This document shows, in pieces, positions 25,060 through 39,340 of a stretch of 64,000 bases of DNA. This DNA comes from Myoxocephalus aenaeus (taxonomy: Eukaryota > Chordata > Actinopteri > Perciformes > Cottidae), in NCBI GenBank assembly GCA_038501785.1, contig JBAMJR010000189.1, positions 2,007,501 to 2,071,500 on the forward strand, in the 5' to 3' direction. Every line of letters starts with the position of its first letter. Within the stretch, counting starts at the first letter, position 1. Below the pieces are notes generated by a model. It saw nothing but the letters and a program-made list of their open reading frames with translations, was not told the DNA's origin and searched no databases. A program made the position numbers and the translations under genes.

Positions 25060-25962
25060 TCCCGCCGACTCCCATCTCATGACCGAGTGACACGAGAATA
25101 CAGGAGAGCCGAGAGCGGACGCCGAGCCTGGCCTTCTGTGTGCAACTATACCAGCGTGTTTCTGCATTAATGCGAGTCCACCTGCCCCCGTTTTCTCTTG
25201 CTGCGCCTCGGGTTTATACAAGTGGGCCTGTTTGTGCCCTCTTCCCTCGTGCCTCCACCGTGGTTTATGGTTTTATATTCTGCAACTTCACCCGCGAGAA
25301 GCGGACTTCTCAAACCGTGAAAGCGCAGAGAGCTTCCTCTCGGAGCCACACTTTCTTCATTTTATTCCCCTCCCTCTCTCTCTCTCTCTCTCCCTCTGAC
25401 AGCAGAGCTGCTTGGCAGGCTTACAGCTCAGCACTCGGCTGCGGCCCCCCTCTCGCCCTCCAAAACAAATTAATTTTTTACTCGCCAACGGTGGCACCGG
25501 TGGACCCCGCCTTTTGCACCTGTCCCCAACACACCCGCGGGGGCCACCCTGTTTTTTCCCAGATTTTTCGGCGGCCCCAAAAATGTTGGAACGTATTGTA
25601 GAAAGTGATGGCCGGGGAAAAAGGCTGCAGCCCCGTAGGTTTTTATGCCTACCGAGCCTCCTCGCTGTCTCAGTGTGCGTAGCCGGGGCTCCAGCGAGGC
25701 AGCAGGCAGCACTGAGGAGGACCGGGAGACACACTCTCACATAGCTAGGAGGTCGACATGTGGAGGGCCAGGAAGGAAGGATGAAGGGGGGAGGGGTGGG
25801 GGGAGCCTCAGTTTTTGAGGGGCCAATTTTTGGGACCAGAACCCCCCACCACCACACCCCCCTCTTACTAGAACAGGAGCAGGAGCAACCAGAAACCCCT
25901 TAACAGGCCTTTTTCCCCCCTCTCTCCCTGTCACTATAGTAGACTGGGTATATTCCCATTGA

Positions 25963-26000
<38 letters not shown>

Positions 26001-26298
26001 TGGTGTGACGTTTTTTTAATTTATTTTTCGACCTGTCGCTTTTTTCTGGTTTTATTTGAATATCTTAGCCATCCTGTGGCCTCAATGTTAGTGTGTCTCT
26101 GTGTGTGAGCTTGTGTTGTTTCCTATTTAGTTTGAATTCATTTTTGTTATCACTGAGGTGTCTGGCTCGTGTCACCAGCCTTTTGGTGAGAGCATCCACC
26201 CAAAGTGAGGGGTGGAAGATGGGCCTCGTGTTAAGATAACTAGTGTTCTTAGTCAGTTAGTCCTTCCTTTAGTCGGTTTGTGATCTCAGCAGCAGACG
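25060..26298 (+). promoter_or_regulatory. GC/CpG-rich block ending in a splice donor
   Basis: 25060-25900 is GC-rich with many CpGs, unlike its AT-rich surroundings, and has no plausible conserved frame. A clear donor (CAGACG|GTAAGTG) follows at 26298/26299. It looks like a CpG-island promoter with a noncoding exon on the + strand, about 3 kb upstream of the first microRNA hairpin. The block could equally belong to an unrecognised lncRNA. Confidence 0.45.
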
Positions 26299-26914
26299 GT
26301 AAGTGCATCTTTTTTCTTTTCTTTTCTTTCTTTCTGTAAAGCATTTAAAATGGCCTCTTTTGCTGTGAATGGAGAGACTAGAAGGCCACTCAGCTCCTCT
26401 CAGCTCTGCGTTGCCTCTTTCTCCTTCCTTTCCCTCCTACACTTTTAGTTGCTTTCTCTCCCTCTCTCACCCTCACCCCCTCCTTCGTCTCTCTATGTTT
26501 TTTTTCTTTGCCTGAATGTGGCTGTAGGTTGGGGTCTGTTCGTCGCTCTCCCTGCTGACATGACCTCTTGTTTTAGAATCCAATCAGCTTCTCTCAGCAG
26601 AGCTCTTTCTGATTGACTGTGTGGCTCCAGCTGCTTTTCCCCCTTCATCACGTCTGTATTCGTCTTAAATGTTGACCCCCCTGGTCTAAAATTCTTGATT
26701 GGATTTTTTTTTTATGTATTTGATTTTATATCTCATTTGTGGCTAATCATTTGATTTATTTGAGCGTTTTACCACTTAAATCCAACTTTTCTCAAAGTAA
26801 AAATGTCACTCGGGTGTGGTGCTGACAGGCCATGGTTCCTTCCTCTCCTGCCCTCAAACTTTGTTTCAGCTTTACATTTAGACAATGACTGAATTAAGTA
26901 TGTATCTATTGTAT

Positions 26915-27230
26915 TTTACTGTGGAAACAATAGTCAAGTAATTGATTAGTCAATTTTAATCAGAAACAATCTGATAATTGATAAATTTTCAGGCAAAACA
27001 ATATTTGATTCCAGTCTCTCAAATGGGAGCCTTGGCCAGTGTTATATCATTATAAACTGAATGTGTTTGGGTTTTGGATAAAACAGACATTTAAAAACAT
27101 CACTTTGGACAGTCTTCATTATTTAAAAATGTTTAGAGACCGAACAACTAATTGAATTTATCGAGAAAGAAAATGTGCAGATTAATTGATAATAAAAACA
27201 ATGGTTAGTCATTTATCAAGCGAAAATGTC
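26915..27230 (-). repeat. Old interspersed repeat, inverted partner of 23915-24190
   Basis: Its complement shares the core phrases of the copy at 23915-24190. Both are degenerate. Confidence 0.55.
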
Positions 27231-28192
27231 AAACATGTATGTTTGGGTTTGGACTGTTGGCCAAAACACATCTGATGCTCGGACTCTGAAAACTGATGAG
27301 CAGCTTTTTGTTTTGGCTTTTCTTTTTTTTACTAATTTAAGCTTTATCAATATATTTTGTTGCAGCGATGTCCAAGACATAAAATTACATATAATATAAT
27401 AAAACATAAACAAACCATCATATTGTTTTTTCACCAAGGTGTCTATCCTTTTAAAATCAGATTTGGGAGGCAAGATTTAAGATAGTACTGGATTTTTATA
27501 AAATGTTGTAATTATTGAAATATATGACTTGATTTGTCAAGTATTCAAAAACAGACTCTGGGCTTTTATAACCCATTTATAATGTACTATATCACAATTT
27601 ATGTCAATATTGCCATATCAAATCTGAATAAATTAAAATAACCTGACAGAGGATTTTACCCATATTTTCCACCCTAACTGCTAGATTCTGCTTAAACTCA
27701 GTGTAAATCAGCTCATTTACCCTCTGACTGTAATGTTGTTGGTGTGAACATGGTTCCTATTAGAACCTCCTCCAGTAGTCTGGTGGAACCGCCTCATTCT
27801 GCTCTCGTGGCTCAGGTCTGGCTGCTCTGGCTGCTTTTCCCTGGTTATGTGGCTTTAATATGGCTGCTCATGGAATCACTTTGCCTGAGAATCCAATTCA
27901 TTTACAGGCTTTTCTTCTGTTTAGATCATTCTGATCGTGTGATTTTAATCCATGAAGTGTTTCTTTCTGCCTTTTCTCTATTTGATGTCATGTTGATAGA
28001 ATATCTTTGATCAAATTAAATCGGCAGTTTAAAGACCTCACTTTGGTGGACACAGAACAAATGACGAATCGGTTAATAAAACATATAAAATAACAGATGT
28101 TGCTCTCTGTGAGGCCACTGTGTTTAGCAGTATGACAAGAAGTATAATTAGAAGTACTTAAACTGAGTCTGAGCCACATCATCAGTACATGA

Positions 28193-28217
28193 CCCCCCCC
28201 CCCCCCCCCCCCCCCCC
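28193..28217. repeat. Poly(C) run, 25 bases
   Basis: Twenty-five consecutive C. The complementary strand can form a G-quadruplex; the length is likely polymorphic or error-prone in assembly. Confidence 0.95.
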
Positions 28218-29429
28218 TCTGTTCTGAGTGTGACCCTCAGCAGGTGAGATGCTGCTCATCTTTTCTCCCATAGGTCCTTTTTTTCTCTTCATTTTGGGTT
28301 ATTTAAATATGACATGTATTCAGTTTAACAGCTGATCTTTAGTTTGGGCAGTAAACACTAACTAGAAAATTCACTGGAAAGGAAAACTCATTTTAGCCCC
28401 ATCACACGTGTCCACATGTCAGAGTCTGGCAATGACACTGAAAGCAGATTGAACAAAATAAAAGAATTAGCGGCCGTATCTTGAAATCATGGCAGAACGT
28501 GATGACACTTTCACATTGTTAACTAATCAAATAATCGAAAAATAATAAAAATATTTAGTTGAGATGTATTTTTTCAGTCTGGAGATAGAACATATCTCCA
28601 GGTATAGATCGACACATCAGTGTGAGTAGCAAAGTGTATCGGACTCTTTCTGCTTTTTATATCTGGTGGTGTGTTTCTATCAGCATGGTGGTTCATCACA
28701 GGCATCACACTCTGAAATGTTACATTTCATTTACAGCTTTCTGTGGTAATTCAGTTGTTTTGTGTTGGGTGTAAATAAGAGTATTTTCAGAAAAGTACAA
28801 TACCAGGAATTTTGTAATGTTAAATGGGCCTGAACAATTTAGCAGGTTAATCCCCAGCAAAAGTATTTTTTTGCTCATTAAACACAAATGCAGTGAGGAA
28901 AAGAAAACTAAATTCATGATCTTTCACAATTGTAATTCTTACAGTATAGTTCTGAACATAAACGTTGTTCTCCAGCAGCTCTTAAAGCAGATAAGCAGTG
29001 TGTCTCATCTACTCTTCACTTCCAGTCCTTCCTCTTTTTTTTTTTTCTTCCTCCATTTTGTGTTCTTCACCCATTTTGTCTCATTATTCCCCTTACAAAT
29101 GATACAGAATATTCAAAAATGACACTGTTGATCTTCACAATAACTAGATTCATTCTGTCATTTACTACTGATTGTTAACTGAAGCCAAGAGAACCTCTTT
29201 TTGAAGAAATGTGAAGCTAATATGCATGTCTTATATATTAAAATTAAGATATTTAGGTGGTTTTATGAAAATTAAACAGATATGTAATTAACAGGTACCT
29301 AAATAAACATGCCAAATTTGTGAAAAAGAAAAAAGCATTACTCATGTGTGTCCCTGTCTTGTCTTAAACTGTTGAACTGATGTGTTTCAGCCGGAGCAGG
29401 AAGCCCGGTGGACTCCTGGTCTCGGTGTC

Positions 29430-29515
29430 CAGGGTGCGCTCTAGCAGCACATCATGTTTTGCAGATTTTGTGCTGAATCACTCCAAATCATTATGTGCTG
29501 CCACCGTGAGCCCTG
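29430..29515 (+). ncRNA. microRNA precursor, miR-15/16 family (miR-497/15-like)
   Basis: The sequence folds into a long hairpin. The 5' arm CAGGGTGCG...TAGCAGCACATCATG pairs with the 3' arm CATTATGTGCTGCC...AGCCCTG with a few mismatches and a loop at about 29464-29482. The predicted mature 5p starts at 29442 with TAGCAGCACATCATG, which contains the family seed AGCAGCA and is close to miR-15b. The family represses cell-cycle and anti-apoptotic messages such as cyclins and BCL2. A second family hairpin follows 1.3 kb downstream, and BAP18 lies convergently beyond it, as MIR497/MIR195 lie beside C17orf49 in human. Other naming within the family is possible. Confidence 0.87.
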
Positions 29516-30288
29516 GGATTCCCAACAACACACTGGGAACAGCTCCCAGTCCACCGACTGATGCTGCTCCCGTTACTGCTTCTGGACTCTGGAGTTTGGT
29601 TTATTTTGTTAAAAAGGGGTTTGTAGAAAAACATATTAAAAAAGGTATTTACTCTGGTATTGTATTGGCACCACAAACATTTTTTAATTTATTTTTATCA
29701 GTAACAATCAGAACTTCAGAGTGTTTCAGTGTTGGTGTGTGTCCCTGTGTCCGTTTGAGCATGAAAACTGGACAAACTGGTTAAAACCTGTGATCTTGAG
29801 TCCCCACTGAGCCAACTGTCCTCACAAGGAGCCGGTAGTCTGGATGGAAACAGGTGATCTGAGGCGTTCGTGGTCACTCTCCATACATGACTTCAAGTAG
29901 AATAAGGCTGAACCTGATTTGTGTGTAATCTAGTAAACTTCTATTAGAAACATAACATCAAATTATATTGCATGTGATTGGCTGTTTTAAAGGAATGATG
30001 TTGATTAATTGAGATAATTGGCTGAATGACTTTTGGTTAAAGTGGAATTTTTTTGTATTATAGTAAAAAAAAAAATACACTTTTGTACCGCATTACTAAA
30101 ACCTGGATTAACAAACCACACAGTTCAGGGGACATTTCAATGAAATCGTCTGGAACGTTCAGAATAAAAATGGGGAATTGCATTCTTAAACATTTTTACA
30201 TATATATCCATATAGGTTTTGTAGATTTCGTTTTTTCTGACACCCATTCATTTTTTTCCTGCTTCTCGTAGTTTTTCTGTTCCACTGT

Positions 30289-30291
<3 letters not shown>

Positions 30292-30334
<43 letters not shown>
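30292..30334. repeat. (AT)n microsatellite
   Basis: About 21 AT units between the two microRNA hairpins. Confidence 0.9.
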
Positions 30335-30339
<5 letters not shown>

Positions 30340-30740
30340 AATAACTACTCTAATTTGGGTGCAGATGTAACAAAGCTTTATAATAAAATGTCTAATGTAG
30401 TAAATAGTTGTTTTATTTTTGGTCTGTTTGTTTTCCCAGCAGGTGGACGTGTCAAAGTCACAGCGAGTGCAGATTCTGTAAATGTTTACTTCAGTTACAG
30501 TTGAACTTAATCTAGTAGACGATGAATTATCCAGAATAAATATAGGCAAACTGTGCAGCCCTTCTGATCATTAAAAGTGAAAGTGTCCTTTCATAGGGTT
30601 TGTTTATCTGATCATGTGACTTTAGTGGCCGACAATCAGACCAAGCCGTTTGTGGGAATGGATCAAACCTGACGTGTTACTAATCATCATAAAGCAGCAC
30701 CATAATCTTTAAGTATTTAGTGAACATGAATATTTGAGGC

Positions 30741-30829
30741 GAGTGCTCCGTGTGTTGGGCTGTAGCAGCACATCATTACTGGTAGCTCTGCATTGCCAGT
30801 ATGATATGTGCTGCTGCCGTCAGACGCTC
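30741..30829 (+). ncRNA. microRNA precursor, miR-15/16 family (miR-195/16-like)
   Basis: Hairpin with 5' arm GAGTG...TGTAGCAGCACATCATTAC and 3' arm CCAGTATGATATGTGCTGCTG...CGCTC; the loop lies near 30785-30794. The mature 5p probably starts at 30763 (TAGCAGCACATCATTACTGG) with seed AGCAGCA. The 3p strand resembles miR-195/miR-16 star strands (CCAAUAUU...GUGCUGCU). The two hairpins share the first 14 bases of the mature arm but differ afterwards, as expected for an old tandem pair. Same strand as the hairpin at 29430, so probably one primary transcript. Confidence 0.87.
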
Positions 30830-33800
30830 CACTTCATCACCAGCAGATACCTAAATAGATTTGTACCTTGTCTCCCATGGCGACACGTCTGTACTGTCAT
30901 TTATTAATTATCGGTGATTCAATGCTGACAGAGATATGACTGTTACACTGACTATTAATAAAAGTTGAAATGTTAAACTATCTAAATGTCTGCTCCTTTC
31001 ATGTTTGAGCTCTTCTTTCTACCTAACTATTACATGTGCATATTACACAACTATTACTACATACATGTGCATATTACACAACTATTACATTACATGTGCA
31101 TCTCACAGAGCCAGAGAGCATCTCAAAGGTCTATTCTTGTGTGTAAAAACAAACCAATTGTACATTTTCATTTAAACATATTGATGTGTCTAAATGAACA
31201 TGTATCATTTTACTAAAATGTCAACAGAGCCACACTAGGCTTTAACATTTTTTTATCAAGGTCTACTTACTATCAGTTGGCTTTCAACCACACCTCAGGG
31301 TCTTCATCTGTGGAAGTCATTTACTCAGTTGTCAGAGACATGATGATCAAGCTTTCATATTGGACTGAAATGAAAAGAATCCAATGGCTGATTCATCACA
31401 TTAATAGTGTAGTTTTTTAACCAGTTGAACGTAATGAATGAAGTTTAATATTAGTCATAGACTGTAGACTGTTGTTACGTTACCAAAAGTATTTTTGTAT
31501 CTGCTTCTCTTCATTTAAATTATTTTAAACTAATACCGTGCATGGCCTACATGCTCACTGAAAATGCTATGTGTGTAAATATGTAAATTAATAAAGTTAA
31601 AACAGGCCAAATATAGAAATGTGGTTTCTGTTGGCCTAAACTCCTGCTTAAACAATTACAATGCTCATGTGTAAGTCTGTTACTATATACTATACTATTG
31701 TAAACTATTACAAAGTATCAAACTCAACAGGCAGAAATGGCCAAATATTAGTTTGGGCGATTTCATTGAATTTAGTTGACATGTAGTTGTTGTACTTACT
31801 TATTTTTTTAATTCCCCCACGGGCTATTTAAGAACGTACAGCAGAAATAAATAAATCACTTATTGCATTTCTACTTTAATATTCATAATGTATATATTAT
31901 AAGTTTAAATATGAGCTTTGATATTATTGCCATTGCTGTGGAAACATGACAAGAAGCAGTGAATGCTTTCAGGAAGATGGATCGATATCGTGATATGAAA
32001 CCTGTAAGTATTTCCAAAATGTATTAATGACGTTATAGCTACTGTTACAAGTTCATTCCTTAAGTTCTGAAACCAACATTGATTCAGTAATGTTGGTCCT
32101 GTGCCCCAAACGGCTTTAGATGTATTATGATTACATCATCATAGAACAAATGTTGGCTATTCCCACTCATTGTACCCTGAAAAATTACTTAATTTACAAG
32201 AGAAATGTCACTGGTTGGGCAATGTTGCAGTTTCAGATTTGACTCACAAAATAAAAAATTGGATGAATTCATTAAACTATCCAGCTTCATATTATAATTG
32301 AAAGCTCTACCTTAGTTAGTAAATCTAAAGTACATTGTGCCTCTTTCACTTTTTACTGTGCGGATATAATAATTTGATTATTAATGGTTTCACTTCAGAT
32401 AGAAACCACCACTGCCAATACCAGCATTCCTAGTAAGAAAGAGGGGAAACTAAAGCGGCTTTTGTGTTCAAATCTCAAATGTTCCCCAAACATACCCAAT
32501 CTCAGTTACTCAGAAACCCTGGTAATACACTCTGGTTCATGGGGGGGGGATATTCTACTGTGAGACAGTGGGCAGCTGCCTGCGGCCCCCAACTAAAAGG
32601 GCCCCAAACAGATGTTTAGATATGGCATTTTTTTTTATTACTATGCTAACATATTGTATCCTATAATAATTGACAAAAGCACTTTAAAAGAAGAATTTGA
32701 ATGCAGGACTTTTACTTTATCTTATTGAGTTGTACTATGAAATAAATCAGCTCAACAGAATTCAGAGGATATGTATGATTCAGTCAGGGCCCTCTACCAG
32801 GTCTCAATGTGGGACCGGCCGAGCAGGTGTTGGGTCGATAGTTTCGCCATAGATAAGTTTCTCCCTTCCTAAACCTGACCCAACCCTTATTCCAAGCCAC
32901 CAAGGGGGCGGTGTGGGTCAGGACTGCGCTATCATTGGTAGCCGCAGTTCAAAACAGCTGCAAACAGTTGCAACAGGCGGTCTTTAGTCTCATCCGTTAG
33001 CGTGGCAAGAATTTACACAATTAAGAGTTGCAATGGCCGACTGGCTATCCGCTCGTACTCGTTGACTCCAGGGAGGTGAAGAGGATGTTGGTTGTAGCGT
33101 CCATGTAGCGTTAGCGGGCTATCTCCGGGATACAGCAGCAAAAGGTGCAGTCGACGGGCCGCTGCCGACGACACGCCCGAGCCTGCAGAGCCCCAAAGCT
33201 CCGCCCCCTCGCACCGTGTGCTTTTATTCAAAGTGCAATAATCTCTTTCTGAAGACAAGGAGATATGTTCTTAATACCAGCTCTTAAAAATGAGTAGCAA
33301 CTACTTATTTTTAATTACTTAATTTTCAGGTTGTAGTTTGGATTTTTTGAGGTGGGGTTGTATGAGGTACTTCTCCATGTTCTACAGTAGGTGGAGTTTA
33401 GAGAAACAGGAGTTCCGGCCTTTTTAGCCACCCTAAATTTAGAATAGTTTCACCACTTGACCTCGCCGTCAGACAGACGTTTCTGAAAGAGAGCTGAAAC
33501 CTCTGTGCTCTCTTCAAATACACGAGACTCCACTATTATTATTTTACTTTGCAGACGACCGGTTGCTTATCTACCGCTGCCCCGATGGCTAGTTTGTAGT
33601 TTGGTTTACTGGCAAGTTCAGAGGAAGGAAGGACTTAAGTAAATGCGTCCAATACATTGAAAATATACCAGAACCAATCACTCTTTGTTGTTCTAAATAC
33701 TCTAATAACCTCTCCAGTATGTTTGACCTAAACAGAAACTTGTGTTAACACCTGCTAATACAAACATTAGCAGAATGCTGCACGACTGAATTGAACATGA

Positions 33801-35213
33801 AATGGAATAAAAATGACAAACATCTGCTTTCCAACCTTTGTGGATGGAAAGCATTTCATCTGGTTGATGCAGCCGAGCTTTCTCTGCTGCGTTGTTTGTT
33901 TTCCTGGCTTCTCTTTGAAGAAACACAGGAAGTAGGAATGTTAGAACAGCTTCCTCATGGCATAAAGTCTCTCTTTGGGGATTTTCTGGACGTTCTTTCA
34001 AAGCAAAAGTCAATGAGGAGGAGAGAGAGAATGGTCTCAATTCATAGTTATTTCAGTATTTCAAAAAACAATGTGTTTACATGATCCAAACATGATTCTG
34101 ATCGTGGCAACAACTCTCAGTGTGAAGTGCTGGATTGGATAAGAGTCCTGCATGACACAACACAATAATCAATACTACTACATTTACTCCAATGTGGGTG
34201 GTCAGCAGCTTCTGGCTCAGACTTCAGTTCATCACAACTTTGCTCTTATCGTCATAGTTTTGTCCGTCATTTCAAGTCTACGGGAGGTTAATGGTCAACG
34301 GGAGAGCAGAGGAAGGTCACTGGGGTTCATGATGAGGCTCGAGTCCAGGTTCAGGTTATCTGTGGGGACACAAAACAACAGAAGTCTGAAGTTACTCACG
34401 GTCTGAGGCTCACAGATATATGGTTTCATTTTTTCTTTTCTTTTTATGCTCAGTAATTTCTGAAAACAGCGGGTGACTATAGTTTTAAACAAACGTTACC
34501 AGAGAAAGTAGTGCATGTGTTGGGCACTATTTTCAGCAGTGGATTAATCCACTTTTAGTGCTTTGGTGAGTATTTGTGGGATTGAGTCACAATCAATTTG
34601 TTGATGGTAATGAAGGAACATGAAAGGAACATGTAACTCAGTGCGACATTAATGTATTTCTAATAGTTTCTGGACAATGGAGCTCTGTGACAGAGAGGAA
34701 GACGAGATATCAGGCTTTGACACAGACACACAATATGTTTTATTAGATTCATAGTGGAATTGTGATTACTTTGCTAAGCAAACTAAAACAATTGCACATG
34801 TCAGCGTTATTCTCTTTTTATGCTTTCAAAAAGCTGTCATTACGTTGTATTAATTTCTAAATGTGATAAAGTAACAATTTAGATTCCAAATATGTGATCG
34901 GTTTATCCAAATGGGAATTTACTGCAGAAGTAGACAGAGGCCTTCACTGCATAACCATGAGGTATTAAAAATAAATAATCAAGAACTACCAATTTGGCGA
35001 TAGCTAGCCGTCTGTCTGACTACTAACCAACCTGTCTGTTGGTTTAGTAAACTGTGTTTGCTAGCAAGTAGCTAGGTAGCTACTGATTGTTCCCAAATAT
35101 CATTCGTCATTAATGGCGCTACTAGCGATAAACCAGAAACAATATAATTTTGTTTAAACCAGAAATGGAGAAGAAATGGGCAGGGCAGAATGCTGTGAAT
35201 AGAACAGCCCTCC
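30830..35213. other. Noncoding stretch between the microRNAs and BAP18
   Basis: AT-rich, except for a GC-richer patch at about 32760-33230 with no conserved frame. A partial fold-back repeat lies at 33336-33480. The far end should hold the BAP18 3' UTR; a - strand AATAAA is present at about 34738-34743. No other protein exon was recognised. Confidence 0.5.
33336..33480 (+). repeat. Partial copy of a fold-back repeat
   Basis: It contains GTATGAGGTACTTCTCCAT and GTAGGTGGAGTTTAGAGAAAC, shared with copies at 60950-61115 and 62095-62432. Only one arm is present. Confidence 0.6.
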
Positions 35214-35266
35214 TCAAAACTCCTCCCACGTCAACCCCCTCTGTGTGATGCGTTCATGAACTTCAC

Positions 35267-37403
<2,137 letters not shown>

Positions 37404-39340
37404 TGTGCGGGTCTCAGTGGTACCATGGACTGTGTATTGTCTTTATAGTGTACGAGCCTCAGTGATGCCTTCAAGTGGACTGAACCGCTGCTACGACGCA
37501 GTGGAGCTAGCTAGGACAGTTAGCATGTGGTGCTCCTCCTGATGGAGCAGGGTGTCTAGAAATCTCCTCTTCCGCCGCGTTCAGCGCGTCGGAGCCCAGA
37601 GAAGTCCAACATTTAAACCAAACGCTGCATTGTGCTATGAAAGTGTATTTGTATCCGACGTGAAAACGTCACGACTGGAGACGAACAGCGCGGAATACAA
37701 CAAGGAGATGCCGCCTTCAGGGTCTCCTCGTAATCTCCATGTTCAGCGATGCTCTTCATTTGCGCAACAGTGGGTTTTGGGGTTTCTTGTATGAAAAACA
37801 ATAGTACACTCAACATACAGACAGTAATATTAACATGTAAAAAATAAAAGGATGAACCCAATGATGACGTTACTCGAATACATATGAGGATAGTTCAAGG
37901 AGCTGATATTTAGATGTACATTTAAGTGGTTTCAAATAATCTTGTGTTTTTGAAAGCCTTCGGACTTTTAAAAAGACTGACAATCTAGAGGCATTGAACG
38001 CAGCACACAGTTTAGTGACATCTGGTGGTTTGCAGAAATTATAGCAGCCATTCAAGTTTCAATCCCAACAAGAGTCTGAGGCTGTGTGTTTTAATTGTAT
38101 TCTGTTATATTATACTACAATACAATATTATCATCATCTTGTGATTTGCTTTTGGGAACCCGCTTTACAGAATCAGATACTGACATAAGGGATAGTAGAA
38201 AACACAACATGTAAAACCACCTACACAAATAGCAATCAGATGCATCAGGGTGCAAGCCTCCCCCGAAAAAAGCACTACAGTTTGTGTTGGTTTACCAAAA
38301 AATCACTCCGATGTCACATCTGACGACACCGCAGTCCCCATTTCAACACCAAAGCCAACGAGACCATTACGTCTTGTAGACTACAGTGGACCGTGTTCAG
38401 AACTGGACTGGTATTTACTACTTTCACAGCTGTTCAAGGGCCACGTCCTGGTAATAAACTGAGAAATATGTTTTTACAACATAATGAGAACCTGCCCGAA
38501 GGCACTCTTTTTAGGGACCTCGTTTTTTTTTTTACTTTAAACTTGAGTTTAAAAAGTCAGTACACAGAACAACAACAGAAAGAAGGATACAAAGAAACAA
38601 ATAATAAAATGTGTCTGCGTGGACTGAATATTATAGTAATTCCGACGGTACTTGAGGGTAGCGTATGGACTCATCGTGTCGTTTAAACCGGTAAATACGA
38701 GCAGGCTAAATACACCAGCAGCATCCGAAGAGAATAACATATTCACCTTAATCCATTCAGCTATTTTGTTTGCATATATGCACAGTTTGTATCTGCGTTC
38801 ACTTTGAAACTATTCGCTACACAATAAAAGTAGATATTTTAGTTATTAACCAAAGTGTGACCACTTTGAAATAACGCGTCAATAAACAGGAATGTTTTCT
38901 TGTTCTCCCCCACTTTACAGACATTGCGTGAATGCAGCATCAGCGATAGAAAAGTCACGTGACATGGGATTGCAAAATCACGTGGTGCATACGCTTACAT
39001 CCGGGCAATTTAGGTGAACAACTTCTCAAAGAGCTCACGCGGTGATTTCTGACACCAATAATCGTTCTAAAAGTCTAATTGGTGACTTTCTGTCTTTGTG
39101 TGATCAAACCACCAAATCATATATATAAATCGGCATATTTACATTAAAATTTGATCTGACATTTAAGGCAGTAATTCACTTAAAAAAAAAGAAGGAAAAC
39201 AAGTTTTTCAATGAACAGACTGACGCTCGACTCAGCCTCGCGGACACTTCCGGGTTTCAGTCACAGTCATCTGACCGAACAAGTGACCGATGTCGGGCCA
39301 GCAAGTCAACTTTCTTTAGTCGCAGAACGGAGTTTAAATC
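37404..39340. promoter_or_regulatory. Intergenic region between divergent BAP18 and rnasek
   Basis: BAP18 is transcribed leftward from about 37.4 kb and rnasek rightward from about 39.3 kb, so the 1.9-kb interval contains both promoters. GC- and CpG-richer sequence is seen just outside each start (about 37400-37700 and 39200-39400). Two CACGTG-like E-box words (TCACGTGAC at about 38956 and TCACGTGGT at about 38979) lie between. No other gene was recognised. Confidence 0.5.

Larger units (their letters stand above)
26299..29429. other. Noncoding stretch, possible intron of the microRNA host transcript
   Basis: AT-rich, with an old interspersed repeat at about 26915-27230 and a 25-base poly(C) run. 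A pyrimidine-poor acceptor-like site (TGTGTTTCAG, ending at 29390) precedes the first hairpin by 40 bases. No protein exon was recognised. Confidence 0.45.

Noticed and set aside
25357..25934. Long frames on both strands in the GC-rich block
   Set aside because: Proline/arginine-rich low-complexity translations overlapping on both strands, expected in a CpG-rich region; no known domain.
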